From NCBI GenBank assembly GCA_017303655.1, contig JAFLCE010000037.1, positions 1-37,152 on the forward strand: a DNA stretch of 37,152 nucleotides. Direction: 5' to 3'. Below the pieces are notes generated by a model. That model was given only the letters and a program-made list of their open reading frames with translations, searched no databases and had not been told where the DNA came from. Shown here in pieces: positions 22,641-30,515 of this stretch (position 1 is its first letter; each line of letters begins with the position of its first letter). The DNA comes from Anaerolineae bacterium. Its GTDB lineage: Bacteria; Chloroflexota; Anaerolineae; Anaerolineales; Villigracilaceae. The translations under genes were made by a program, and so were the position numbers.

Positions 22641-23471
22641 CTATAGTTTTCTTAAATACCACTTGCCTGAAACAACTTCGTTCACATCGCGGGCGAAATC
22701 ACCGGCAGATGCATAGCGATCTTGTGGGTCCTTTGCCATGGCTCGCGCAACCACTTCCTGCCATACAGAAGGAATATTGGCTTTCACACTGCGAATATCG
22801 GGAATGGGCAGATCCACATGCGCATTGATCAGGCTGGTCGCCGAGTCACTTGAAAATGGCAATTGCCCGGTCAGCAAACGGTACAAGGTCACCCCCAGAG
22901 CATAGACATCCGAACGTCCATCCACTTTTTTTCCTTGTGCCTGTTCAGGGCTCATATAAGCAGGCGTCCCCACCAGCCACTCTCCATCATCATCTGCAAT
23001 GGCTTGCGAGGTGGCGATACCAAAATCGGAGAGAAAGGCTTCACCTGTTGAATCAAAAAGCATATTCGACGGTTTGATATCGCGATGAATAATATTCTTG
23101 GCATGCGCCGCATCCAAAGCTTCTGCAACTCGCTTAAGGATGTGTGCCATCTCGCTCAATTTCAATTCGCCTTTGTTTAAGCGATCTTGCAAACTGCCGC
23201 CAGCCATATAGCGCATGACAATATATGGTTGCTGCCCATGCCAGCCAAAATCATAGATCGGCACAATGCAAGGATGTTCCAATGCGGCGATCACTTCCGC
23301 TTCACGCTGGAAAAAATCGCGATACACCTCATCCAATGTGCGGCTGTACATCAATACTTTAACGACCACCTGCCGTTGAATATATGGATCTTTCGCAAGA
23401 ATGATCACCCCCATGCCGCCCTGAGTCAACTCAGATTCGATCTCGTACCGACCAATTTTGGAAATGCTCAT
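22641..23471 (-). CDS. Hanks-type Ser/Thr protein kinase, single-domain
   Basis: 276 residues, cytosolic. A complete kinase domain is visible: glycine loop TQGGMGVIILAK (16-27), the ATP-anchoring Lys38 in VVVKVL, catalytic loop HRDIKPSN (129-136, Asp131), DFG at 149-151, the GTPAYMSPEQ activation segment and the DVYALGVTLYRLLTG helix. Unlike PknB-type kinases there is no transmembrane segment or external sensor, so the input must come from another protein. SD GGAG lies 8 bases before the ATG. RarD follows directly and may be its operon partner. The substrate is unknown. Confidence 0.92.
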   Translation of the reverse strand: MSISKIGRYEIESELTQGGMGVIILAKDPYIQRQVVVKVLMYSRTLDEVYRDFFQREAEVIAALEHPCIVPIYDFGWHGQQPYIVMRYMAGGSLQDRLNKGELKLSEMAHILKRVAEALDAAHAKNIIHRDIKPSNMLFDSTGEAFLSDFGIATSQAIADDDGEWLVGTPAYMSPEQAQGKKVDGRSDVYALGVTLYRLLTGQLPFSSDSATSLINAHVDLPIPDIRSVKANIPSVWQEVVARAMAKDPQDRYASAGDFARDVNEVVSGKWYLRKL

Positions 23472-23525
23472 CTTAATTCTCCGGGAGTCTGTGAAGTGTA
23501 TCGATAAAGAAATTGGGATGCAAAT

Positions 23526-23909
23526 CTACTCCCAGTCGATGGGCTCGCGCCCTGCAAAACCCGCCTCAATCTCGTGCCAGAACTGGATAGACCCCTCATT
23601 ATATTTCCAACACAGATAAACGACTCTGCCATCTTTAAGAGCTGGAAAATCGATCAAGCCGGTGGATAGGTCTTTGACTTCAATGCCCATGTCTTGAAGC
23701 TGATGCAGAATAAGATCCAGCCGGTCGAAATCGGGCAGCATCTTACTTAAGGTTGGGTTGCCGCCATTCCCCGCGGATTTTTCCACCACCGACCAGATCT
23801 CGGGTTGGTGCGCCCGAATGCGCTCACTGATCGCTATCAATTCCGCCACCATGGGGCGCACAACTTCCAATTGGTGATTTGCTTCTTTCGGCGTATAGTA
23901 TTTGGGCAT
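23526..23909 (-). CDS. DUF2203 protein
   Basis: 127 residues with the family pattern: KYYTPKEANHQLEVVRPMVAELIAI at the start, LDLILHQLQDMGIEVKDLSTGLIDFPALKDGRVVYLCWKYNE in the middle, and IQFWHEIEAGFAGREPI at the end. This is a small helical-plus-strand protein of unknown function, widespread in Bacillota and Chloroflexota. The start at 23909 matches the family N-terminus. The ORF continues upstream but would add a hydrophobic segment that does not belong. There is no SD, but TATACT ends 7 bases before the ATG, so it is probably leaderless. Confidence 0.85.
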   Translation of the reverse strand: MPKYYTPKEANHQLEVVRPMVAELIAISERIRAHQPEIWSVVEKSAGNGGNPTLSKMLPDFDRLDLILHQLQDMGIEVKDLSTGLIDFPALKDGRVVYLCWKYNEGSIQFWHEIEAGFAGREPIDWE

Positions 23910-23922
23910 GGGAGACAGTATA
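23910..23922 (-). promoter_or_regulatory. Leaderless promoter of the DUF2203 gene
   Basis: On the minus strand TATACT (23922-23917) is followed by seven bases and the ATG at 23909, with no SD in between. Confidence 0.55.
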
Positions 23923-23967
23923 ACGGAAAGAAGTAGGTAGGTAAATATGGATAAAAGTTTAAAGAAG

Positions 23968-24012
23968 TAGTCGGGCAAACAGGCACTTTCGTGTTGTCTG
24001 TTTGCCCGACTA
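23968..24012 (-). terminator. Rho-independent terminator of copA
   Basis: TAGTCGGGCAAACAG (23968-23982) pairs perfectly with CTGTTTGCCCGACTA (23998-24012) around a 15-base loop. On the minus strand it follows the copA stop by 22 bases and runs into a T-rich stretch. Confidence 0.75.
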
Positions 24013-24034
24013 TAAAACAGGTTATCTTAAAGAT

Positions 24035-26488
24035 CTATATTTTCAAGTTTCGCAAGCGCAAACTATTTGTCACCACAAAGACACTGCTGAACGCCATCGC
24101 ACCCGCGGCGAGCATCGGGTTCAAATAACCAAGCATCGCAGCAGGGATGAGGATAATGTTGTAAATGAACGCCCAGAACAGATTTTGTTTAATGGTGGTC
24201 AAAGTCTTACGTGAAAGTTTGATCGCGCGCGCAACACCGCGCAGGTCACCACTCATCAGAGTCACAGGCGCCGCAGCCATGGCTACATCCGTACCCGTTC
24301 CAATGGCAAGACCTACATCCGCTTGTGCGAGAGCAGGCGCATCGTTCACACCATCACCGACCATAGCTACTACATTTTCGATTTTTGATTTCTGATTGAC
24401 GATTGACGATTGCAACTTCTTGACTTCGGCAGATTTGCCTTCGGGTAAAACCTCAGCCAGCACAACATCAATTCCGACTTGCTTCGCAATCGCTTCGGCA
24501 GTTTTTTGGTTATCGCCAGTGATCATCGCAACTTTCAAGCCCATCTTGTGCAGGTCAGCAATCGCATCTTTCGAACTGTCTTTGATCGTATCTGCCACCG
24601 CAATGATTCCTGCAGCAGTATTATCAATGGCAACCAACATCGCGGTCTTGGCTTCGGATTGCAGACGCGACACTTCGGATTCGAGATTGCCCAACGAGAT
24701 TCCTCTCGCTTCGAACATTCTCTTGTTCCCAACCATAACGCTTCTTCCTTCGACCTCGGCTTGAACGCCATGCCCAGCCTCTGCCTTAAACCCAGCCGGA
24801 TCCACTAATGTCAATCCGCGAGTTGTGGCTTCAGCCCAGATCGCTTCACCGAGTGGATGTTCACTGCCTTTTTCAACACTCGCTGCCAAACGAAGCAGTT
24901 CGTCTGCGGTCAATCGTTCATCGTCCGTGGTCACAATATCCGTCACCGCAGGCTGCCCTTTGGTAATCGTCCCAGTTTTATCCAGCACCACCACAGAGAC
25001 TTTTCCTGCTCGTTCCAAAGCTTCACTATTTCTAAAAAGGATGCCCGCTTCGGCGCCTTTGCCCGTCCCGACCATGATGGCGGTAGGAGTGGCGAGTCCC
25101 ATTGCACATGGACAAGCAATCACAAGCACAGCGACCATGTAAATAAGGGCACGGGTGAAATTATTGACATCCGAGTCGATTGGCAAGGCAGGACCAAAGA
25201 AGTACCAGCCGAAAAACGTCAGCGTGGCGATGGCAATAACAACGGGAACAAACACCGCCGAGACTTGATCCGCCATTTTTTGGATCGGAGCCTTGCTGCC
25301 CTGCGCATCTTCCACGAGCTTAATGATCTGTGCCAGCGCGGTTTCTTTTCCAACTTTGGTAGCTTCGAATTTCAGCATACCCATCTTGTTAAGCGTCGCG
25401 CCAATAACTGGGTCGCCGGGCATTTTTTGAACCGGCAGAGACTCGCCCGTCAGCATGGATTCATCAATGGCACTGCGACCTTCGATCACAACCCCATCTA
25501 CCGGAATTTTCTCACCCGGCTTGACGATGACCACATCCCCCACGCGGACATCGTCCACAGGGATTTCAATTTCAACATTATCACGGATGGCATGTGCAAT
25601 CCTAGCACGCAGACCCATCATCTTCTTGATAGCATCGGATGTGCGTCCCTTGGCACGAGCTTCGAGGAACTTACCGAGCTTTATCAATGTGATAATGACC
25701 GCCGCCGTCTCAAAATAGACGTGACCTGTGAGAAAACCAAATGTGATCGGCAGTGAGTAAAAGAAAGCAGCCGACGAACCCATCACGATCAGCACATCCA
25801 TGTTCGCAGACTTATTACGCAGCGCCTTGTATGCACCAACGTAATACTGCCAACCAACATAAAATTGCACGGGCGCAGCAAGCAGGAACATGCCGAAATG
25901 CACCAATGAATCATGCAACCACAATCCTTTTATAAGACCAAAATCCCGCGCCATTGAAAACACAAACAGTGGCACGGTAAAGATAAGACCGATGATTAGC
26001 AGGCGGCGCTGTTCGTTAATCTCATTTTCGCGTGCCACGGCTTCGGCATCTTCTGCCGCACCGCCAAGTTCGATGGCTTCAAAACCGGCGGCAGATACTG
26101 CACGGCGTAATTCAGCTTGCGTGATGATCGTTGGCACATAAACGATATACGCCTTCTCCAGCGTGAAAGAGACATGCCCCTTGAGCACACCTTCTAATTT
26201 GAGTAAGGCTTGCTCTAGCCGACGGGCATCGTTATCGTCGGACATGCGTTTAATGATAAGTTCCGCTTCACCAGTGGCAACGCCATACCCGGCGCGATCG
26301 ATGCGGGCGATGACATCGGTCAAGCCGAGTTTCGAGGCGTCAAAATCCAATGTGGCGCGCTCAGAGGAGAGATTCACCACTGCGCTTTGCACGCCGTCGA
26401 GTTTCTTTAAATTGCGCTCCACGGTGGCGACGCAGTTGGCACAGGTCATGCCGGTGATGGGGAGTGTGAGTTGCTTTATTTCGGTCAT
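24035..26488 (-). CDS. copA: Copper-exporting P1B-type ATPase
   Basis: 817 residues, pumping Cu(I) out of the cytosol. Order of domains: first HMA domain with GMTCANC (Cys16, Cys19), a second HMA-like domain (77-140) in which the motif reads MSDDND, eight membrane helices, the actuator loop with TGES (347-350), CPC in the sixth helix (Cys459, Cys461), phosphorylation motif DKTGT (Asp503), HP in the nucleotide domain and the [10 protein letters not shown] hinge. This is a complete Cu(I) ATPase. Both copper-binding Cys of the second HMA domain are replaced by Asp. It ends the leftward operon csoR-cupredoxin-copZ-copA, which should be induced when CsoR releases DNA on binding copper. Confidence 0.96.
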   Translation of the reverse strand: MTEIKQLTLPITGMTCANCVATVERNLKKLDGVQSAVVNLSSERATLDFDASKLGLTDVIARIDRAGYGVATGEAELIIKRMSDDNDARRLEQALLKLEGVLKGHVSFTLEKAYIVYVPTIITQAELRRAVSAAGFEAIELGGAAEDAEAVARENEINEQRRLLIIGLIFTVPLFVFSMARDFGLIKGLWLHDSLVHFGMFLLAAPVQFYVGWQYYVGAYKALRNKSANMDVLIVMGSSAAFFYSLPITFGFLTGHVYFETAAVIITLIKLGKFLEARAKGRTSDAIKKMMGLRARIAHAIRDNVEIEIPVDDVRVGDVVIVKPGEKIPVDGVVIEGRSAIDESMLTGESLPVQKMPGDPVIGATLNKMGMLKFEATKVGKETALAQIIKLVEDAQGSKAPIQKMADQVSAVFVPVVIAIATLTFFGWYFFGPALPIDSDVNNFTRALIYMVAVLVIACPCAMGLATPTAIMVGTGKGAEAGILFRNSEALERAGKVSVVVLDKTGTITKGQPAVTDIVTTDDERLTADELLRLAASVEKGSEHPLGEAIWAEATTRGLTLVDPAGFKAEAGHGVQAEVEGRSVMVGNKRMFEARGISLGNLESEVSRLQSEAKTAMLVAIDNTAAGIIAVADTIKDSSKDAIADLHKMGLKVAMITGDNQKTAEAIAKQVGIDVVLAEVLPEGKSAEVKKLQSSIVNQKSKIENVVAMVGDGVNDAPALAQADVGLAIGTGTDVAMAAAPVTLMSGDLRGVARAIKLSRKTLTTIKQNLFWAFIYNIILIPAAMLGYLNPMLAAGAMAFSSVFVVTNSLRLRNLKI

Positions 26489-26504
26489 TCGAACCTTCTT
26501 TGAA

Positions 26505-26540
26505 AAGACCTGACAGGTTTTTAAAAACCTGTCAGGTCTT
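26505..26540. repeat. 36-base perfect palindrome between copZ and copA
   Basis: AAGACCTGACAGGTTTTT (26505-26522) is followed immediately by its exact reverse complement (26523-26540). It lies between the copZ stop and the copA start, so it would form a strong mRNA hairpin in the intercistronic region. Each half contains a smaller palindrome of the form ACCTGACAGGT, resembling the REP-like units elsewhere in the window. Confidence 0.8.
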
Positions 26541-26545
26541 GAACA

Positions 26546-26764
26546 CTACAAAGTGAGCAAACCTTCAGCAGGGTAATTGATCTCAGCAAGCAACGCCTTG
26601 ATCTTCGCTTCGTCAGCGGGCGCATCGAAAGTGATAACAACCTTCTTGGTGGTTTCTTCAGCCTTCACGGACTGAACGCCCTGCAATTCACCCACTTCTG
26701 TTTCGATGGTGTGGGTGCAATGTCCGCAGGAAATTGCGGGAACGGAATAAGTAACTGTAGTCAT
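26546..26764 (-). CDS. copZ: CopZ-like copper chaperone
   Basis: 72 residues, a single HMA domain: TVTYSVPAISCGHCTHTIETEVG, with the copper-binding pair in SCGHC and the second half VKAEETTKKVVITFDAPADEAKIKALLAEINYPAEG. It carries Cu(I) in the cytosol and hands it to CopA. The ATG at 26764 is chosen because AAGGAG lies 8 bases upstream. A longer frame would add a basic, unconserved N-terminus. It lies between the cupredoxin gene (28 bases upstream) and copA, with the 36-base palindrome in the gap before copA. A His in the CxxC spacer (CGHC) is common in CopZ proteins. Confidence 0.92.
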   Translation of the reverse strand: MTTVTYSVPAISCGHCTHTIETEVGELQGVQSVKAEETTKKVVITFDAPADEAKIKALLAEINYPAEGLLTL

Positions 26765-26792
26765 GAGTTTTTCTCCTTGAATTTTGTTTTTA

Positions 26793-27200
26793 TTATTTGA
26801 CAATTAACTCGCCCGTCATACCGGCATCGAGATGACCGGGAACAGAGCAAATAATTTTATAGGTACCGGGCTCGGTAACAGTGAATGTGAGCGTACTGGT
26901 CTCACCCGCCGTAGTGGATGAGTGCAGGTCGAATTCCGAATGTTCATCGGTGGACATGTGATGGTCGCCCGAATTGGAGATGGAAACATTCTCTACCGGA
27001 ATGATTTCGATCACGAAATCATGTTCGATGGCGCCTTCATTGACCAGGGTCAATTCCACAGGCGTGCCCACCGCTACTGTGATGGTATTCGGCTCAAAGC
27101 CAAATTCCTTCATGGTCAGGGTGGCTTTTGTCACCGACTGCCCTGAACAAGCGGACAGAAACATCACCAATACAACCGGTAAGACTTTCTTAAACAACAT
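26793..27200 (-). CDS. Cupredoxin lipoprotein
   Basis: 135 residues. A signal ends in lipobox LSAC (Cys18), so the protein is anchored outside the membrane. The body is a cupredoxin: IEHDF with ligand His60, and CSVPGHLDAGM with Cys118, His123 and Met128, a complete type-1 copper site. Between the two halves is an inserted loop (about 71-95) with four His and several acidic residues (GDHHMSTDEHSEFDLH). This may bind extra copper. It could be an electron donor to the nitrite reductase encoded nearby or an external copper-buffering protein. Placement inside the csoR-copZ-copA operon favours a copper-handling role. Confidence 0.9.
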   Translation of the reverse strand: MLFKKVLPVVLVMFLSACSGQSVTKATLTMKEFGFEPNTITVAVGTPVELTLVNEGAIEHDFVIEIIPVENVSISNSGDHHMSTDEHSEFDLHSSTTAGETSTLTFTVTEPGTYKIICSVPGHLDAGMTGELIVK

Positions 27201-27226
27201 AGAGTAGCCTCCAAAAATATAGTTGA

Positions 27227-27496
27227 TTAAACTTTCGTAGACATTTCGAACACTTCAGTAATTTCTTTCAACACCCGTTCGCGTTCCTTCTTGTCATTGC
27301 CTTGAATGGCGGTAATGACGCAGGAATTCAGATGGTCTTCAAGAATTCTCGAGCTGACTTTGTTCAACGCCGCTTCCACGGCCTGTATCTGGCGGATGAT
27401 GTCGATACAATAAGCATCTTCCTCCACCATACGGATGACGCCGCGCAGGTGTCCTTCCACTGTCTTTAATCGTCTAAGTGTCGCTTCGTTTTCCAT
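27227..27496 (-). CDS. csoR: CsoR-family copper-sensing repressor
   Basis: 89 residues, all-helical. The start at 27496 (MENEATLRRLKTVEGHLRGV) matches the family N-terminus and has GAGG upstream. The Cu(I) site is the Cys-His-Cys triad typical of CsoR: Cys30 (DAYCIDI), His55 and Cys59 (EDHLNSC). FrmR- and RcnR-type relatives lack this exact set, so copper is the likely signal. In the apo form it should bind the C/G-tract palindrome at 27538-27557, just 42 bases upstream, shutting off its own operon with the cupredoxin, copZ and copA. Copper binding releases it. Confidence 0.92.
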   Translation of the reverse strand: MENEATLRRLKTVEGHLRGVIRMVEEDAYCIDIIRQIQAVEAALNKVSSRILEDHLNSCVITAIQGNDKKERERVLKEITEVFEMSTKV

Positions 27497-27537
27497 GGTT
27501 ACCTCTAGCTTCCAGATACAGTTTGCTGTTTTTCTCT

Positions 27538-27557
27538 TACCCCCCCCCAGGGGGGTA
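27538..27557. promoter_or_regulatory. CsoR-type operator
   Basis: TACCCCCCCCCAGGGGGGTA: a 20-base near-palindrome of C- and G-tracts with TA ends, the form established for CsoR operators. It lies in the divergent region between csoR (start 27496) and the Crp/Fnr gene (start 27637), so it could control either or both. Confidence 0.8.
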
Positions 27558-27624
27558 GGGATAGAAGAAATATAAGGCATCCCCTACCCTCCGTCAAGTC
27601 GATAAATGTCATCGGATTGGGGTG

Positions 27625-27636
27625 TAAAATGACTTT
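27625..27636 (+). promoter_or_regulatory. Leaderless promoter of the Crp/Fnr gene
   Basis: TAAAAT at 27625-27630 is followed by six bases and the ATG at 27637. No SD is present. Confidence 0.55.
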
Positions 27637-28338
27637 ATGAAAATTTCGTCCAAAGACCTAAAGCAGGTCGTCGTTTTTGAGCACTGCACAGACGATGATC
27701 TGAACCTGATCCTGAAGAATAGCATCACCCGCTCCTTAGAAGAAGGCAGCTTCTTCTTTATGCAGGGAGATGAAGCAGAGTACCTGTATATTCTCACCAG
27801 CGGACAGGTCAAATTGATGCAGTCGAATCCGAACGGACAGCAAGTCAATTTGCGAACGATTTACCCGTGGCAGATGTTCGGTGCGTTGGGCGTCACACGC
27901 GGCCCAGGAGCTACATACCCAGCCACCGCTGAAACCCTGGAAAATAGCACTGCGCTTGCAATTCAAAGTGCCTTTTTGAATTCGATGATGGAAACCCGCT
28001 CCTATCTCTCCTTCGATCTGATGAACCTTATGACGTCTTATATTCAGGAGATGCAGGTACGTTACCGCGAACTTGCAACCGAGAAGGTCGAGCAGAGAGT
28101 GGCTAACGCGTTGATCCGCCTGGCAGGGCAAGCAGGCATAAAGTCGGAAAAAGAGGCGGGCATTGAACTATCCTTCTCACGACAAGATGTGGCAGAGATG
28201 ACAGGCACTACGGTGTACACGGTTAGTCGCCTCTTAAGTGAATGGGAAAGACGCGGCTCTATAAAAACGGGCAGGGAAAGGATTACCATCCTAAAACCGC
28301 ACGATCTGGTACGAATTGCGGAAGGTCTCGAAGAATAA
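27637..28338 (+). CDS. Crp/Fnr-family transcription regulator
   Basis: 233 residues. An N-terminal cyclic-nucleotide-binding-like beta barrel (about 10-120, with EEGSFFFMQGDEAEYLYILTSGQVKLM) is followed by the long dimerisation helix and a winged-helix DNA-binding domain at about 160-230 (LSFSRQDVAEMTGTTVYTVSRLLSEWERRG). There is no Fnr-type Cys cluster: only one Cys (Cys17), so oxygen sensing through an iron-sulfur cluster is unlikely. Haem- or NO-responsive members (DNR-like) have the same architecture and commonly control nitrite reductase. It precedes the DUF1858-nirK pair and probably binds the palindrome at 28381-28396. It faces csoR across a shared promoter region. Confidence 0.9.
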   Translation: MKISSKDLKQVVVFEHCTDDDLNLILKNSITRSLEEGSFFFMQGDEAEYLYILTSGQVKLMQSNPNGQQVNLRTIYPWQMFGALGVTRGPGATYPATAETLENSTALAIQSAFLNSMMETRSYLSFDLMNLMTSYIQEMQVRYRELATEKVEQRVANALIRLAGQAGIKSEKEAGIELSFSRQDVAEMTGTTVYTVSRLLSEWERRGSIKTGRERITILKPHDLVRIAEGLEE

Positions 28339-28369
28339 GATGGGCGCAGGAATTCTGTGCCCATCTTTT
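28337..28369 (+). terminator. Rho-independent terminator of the Crp/Fnr gene
   Basis: AAGATGGGC (28337-28345) pairs with GCCCATCTT (28359-28367) and extends inward, followed by TTTC. It separates the regulator transcript from the nirK transcript. Confidence 0.75.
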
Positions 28370-28380
28370 CTTTATTCTAA

Positions 28381-28396
28381 TTTGCGCTAGCGCAAA
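28381..28396. promoter_or_regulatory. Crp/Fnr-type operator of the DUF1858-nirK operon
   Basis: TTTGCGCTAGCGCAAA is a perfect 16-base palindrome with the TTGnn-N4-nnCAA form of Crp/Fnr-family sites. If the -10 box is TATTCT (28419-28424), transcription starts near 28430. The palindrome centre is then at about -41.5, the class II activation distance. Confidence 0.75.
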
Positions 28397-28432
28397 GAAG
28401 GATTTGGGGGAATAAGATATTCTGTATCCACT

Positions 28433-28663
28433 ATGAGCGATGATTTTGCGATTTCAGAAACCAGTGTAGAAAGTCTGCTGAAAGCCACACCCAAAGCCGT
28501 CCGCTTCTTTTTGGACCGGCACTTGGGATGTGTCGGCTGCGGATTTGCCCGTTTCTGCACGTTGGGCGATGTCGTCAAGACCTATCACATTGACGAACAG
28601 CCTTTTCTGGAAGAGGCACAAAATTTACTCGTTCAAACAAACGTAATTAGGAGTTCAGAATGA
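28433..28663 (+). CDS. DUF1858 small redox-disulfide protein
   Basis: 76 residues. The family signature is present: an N-terminal helix VESLLKATPKAVRFFLDRHLG, then CVGCGFARFCTLGDVVKTYHI with Cys33, Cys36 and Cys42. DUF1858 proteins are described as hybrid-cluster-protein-associated redox-disulfide domains and often sit near nitrogen-oxide metabolism genes. The stop overlaps the nirK start (ATGA at 28660-28663), so the two are translationally coupled and made together. A role in NO handling, electron transfer or maturation of NirK is plausible but inferred. The ATG at 28433 has no good SD, so the transcript may be close to leaderless. Confidence 0.85.
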   Translation: MSDDFAISETSVESLLKATPKAVRFFLDRHLGCVGCGFARFCTLGDVVKTYHIDEQPFLEEAQNLLVQTNVIRSSE

Positions 28664-30438
28664 AACTTTATACAAGATTTTCTGCTTTGATGATCCTGCT
28701 TGGACTTTTCATAACAGCCTGTGCAGGCGCAAGTTTCCAAAATGTTGACAAGGAATATGTATTGACCACCGACCTGCGAGATGGACGATTGGTCTTCCTC
28801 GGAGTCAGCGATGAGATCAATGGGATGGAAAATCCCACCCTCAGCGCCAAGCCTGGTGAACGCATCACCGTCACCTTAATCAACGGCGGTGAAGGCGAGC
28901 ACGATGTCACCTTCCCGGAAGTCAACGCCTCTACCAAAGTACTCGAAGAAAAAGGTGAAGAATCTTCCGTCACATTCACGGTGCCAAGCATTCACGGCGA
29001 AATGGAATATTATGACAGCGTTGGCAATCATAAAGAATTAGGTATGTGGGGAAAACTACTGGTGACCGAATCTGGTGAGATGGCGATGCCTGCAGCAAAT
29101 ACAACCAGCAATGGTGATCCTGCCGTGATCGCTGCCTTTCAAAAGGGCGCCTGCGGTTCATGCCATGAAATTCCTGGCATTCCGAATGCAGTCGGCGTTG
29201 TTGCCCCCAGCCTTGCCGATGCAAAGATGACCGCTGAAGAACACATTGCGGATGCTGCCTACACGGGTGCAGCTACCACCTCAGAAGAATACTTGCACGA
29301 ATCGATCCTTGAACCGAACCTGTTCATCGCTCCCAAATGCCCCACTGGCGCTTGTGTTCCAGATGTGATGCCTGCTACATTAGCGGAATCACTAACGACC
29401 GATGAGATCAACGCCATCGTCACCTATTTGAATGGACTTCCCGAAGGTGCATACATCGAAGCGACCACTTCAGGTGAATCAGCCACGATTCCACAAGAAC
29501 CCGATAACAGCGGCGTAGACATCATCCGCGAACCGAGTGACCTGCCCGGTCCGATCGGTGACCGCGAACCGCAAGTTGTCCGTATTGACCTCGAAGCGAC
29601 TGAAGTCATCGGTCAGCTCGCCGATGGAACCACCTACACCTACTGGACGTTCAATAATCAAGTCCCCGGACCATTCTTCCGCGTGCGCATTGGCGACACC
29701 ATCGAAGTTCACATGAAGAACAGCGGCTCCAGCACTATGAACCACTCGGTTGACTTCCATGCAGTCACGGGTCCCGGTGGCGGCGCGGTGATGACCCAAA
29801 CCCAACCCGGTCAAGAAACTGTCTTCACAGCCAAAGCACTCAACGCAGGTTTATTCGTCTATCACTGTGCCACCCCAATGGTGGCTGACCATATCTCGAA
29901 TGGCATGTACGGTCTCATCCTCGTTGAACCCGAAGGCGGGCTTCCCCCCGTGGACCGCGAATTCTATGTGATGCAAGGCGAACTCTATACCGCTGGTGCA
30001 TTCGGTGAACAAGGTCACCAAATGGGCGACACTACCAAACTGCTCAACGAAGACCCTGAGTACTTTGTCTTCAACGGCGCAGCAAATGCACTCGTGCAGA
30101 AACCGCTCAAAGCCAATGTTGGCGAAAGCGTACGCATCTTCTTCGGGGTCGGCGGACCGAACTTCACGTCCTCCTTCCATGTCATCGGTGAAATTTTCGA
30201 CCGCGTGTACGATCAAGCCTCACTTACCAGCGCACCCCTCACAGACGTGCAGACCACCCTCGTCCCACCCGGAGGCGCAACCATGGTCGAGTTCAATGTT
30301 GAAGTGCCCGGCAACTTCATCCTTGTTGACCATGCCCTCTCTCGTCTACAACGTGGTCTCGCCGGATACCTCGTCGTCGAAGGCGACCCCAACCCCGAGA
30401 TCATCAACGGTACCCCTTCCTCTGGAAGCGGACACTAA
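28660..30438 (+). CDS. nirK: Copper nitrite reductase with N-terminal cupredoxin and cytochrome c domains
   Basis: 592 residues; reduces nitrite to NO outside the membrane, lipid-anchored through lipobox ITAC (Cys21). Domain 1 (about 30-138) is a cupredoxin with His81 and HKELGM (His124, Met129) but Asp119 where the copper Cys should be. Domain 2 (about 150-265) is cytochrome c with CGSCH (165-169) and probable axial Met237. Domain 3 (about 300-580) is an AniA-type reductase: type-1 ligands His362, Cys403, His411, Met416; type-2 ligands His367, His402 and His558; catalytic Asp365 and His507. The core is intact. It follows DUF1858 by a 4-base overlap and ends at a strong terminator. Confidence 0.93.
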   Translation: MKLYTRFSALMILLGLFITACAGASFQNVDKEYVLTTDLRDGRLVFLGVSDEINGMENPTLSAKPGERITVTLINGGEGEHDVTFPEVNASTKVLEEKGEESSVTFTVPSIHGEMEYYDSVGNHKELGMWGKLLVTESGEMAMPAANTTSNGDPAVIAAFQKGACGSCHEIPGIPNAVGVVAPSLADAKMTAEEHIADAAYTGAATTSEEYLHESILEPNLFIAPKCPTGACVPDVMPATLAESLTTDEINAIVTYLNGLPEGAYIEATTSGESATIPQEPDNSGVDIIREPSDLPGPIGDREPQVVRIDLEATEVIGQLADGTTYTYWTFNNQVPGPFFRVRIGDTIEVHMKNSGSSTMNHSVDFHAVTGPGGGAVMTQTQPGQETVFTAKALNAGLFVYHCATPMVADHISNGMYGLILVEPEGGLPPVDREFYVMQGELYTAGAFGEQGHQMGDTTKLLNEDPEYFVFNGAANALVQKPLKANVGESVRIFFGVGGPNFTSSFHVIGEIFDRVYDQASLTSAPLTDVQTTLVPPGGATMVEFNVEVPGNFILVDHALSRLQRGLAGYLVVEGDPNPEIINGTPSSGSGH

Positions 30439-30447
30439 ACGCAATAC

Positions 30448-30479
30448 AAAAGCCCCGTTCAAATTGGACGGGGCTTTTT
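30448..30479 (+). terminator. Rho-independent terminator of nirK
   Basis: AAAAGCCCCGTTC (30448-30460) pairs with GGACGGGGCTTTTT (30466-30479), a GC-rich stem ending in five T, ten bases after the nirK stop. Confidence 0.85.
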
Positions 30480-30502
30480 GGTTACAGTGTGCCCACTCTG
30501 GG

Positions 30503-30515
30503 TATAATCATTTGG
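30503..30515 (+). promoter_or_regulatory. Leaderless promoter of the 30516 lipoprotein gene
   Basis: A perfect TATAAT (30503-30508) is followed by seven bases and the ATG at 30516. GTTACA at 30481-30486, 16 bases upstream, is a fair -35. Confidence 0.65.

Noticed and set aside
24857-25756. 299-codon plus-strand frame opposite copA
   Set aside because: It is antisense to the well-conserved copA, has no SD or recognisable motif, and its composition fits a shadow of the GC-rich coding strand.
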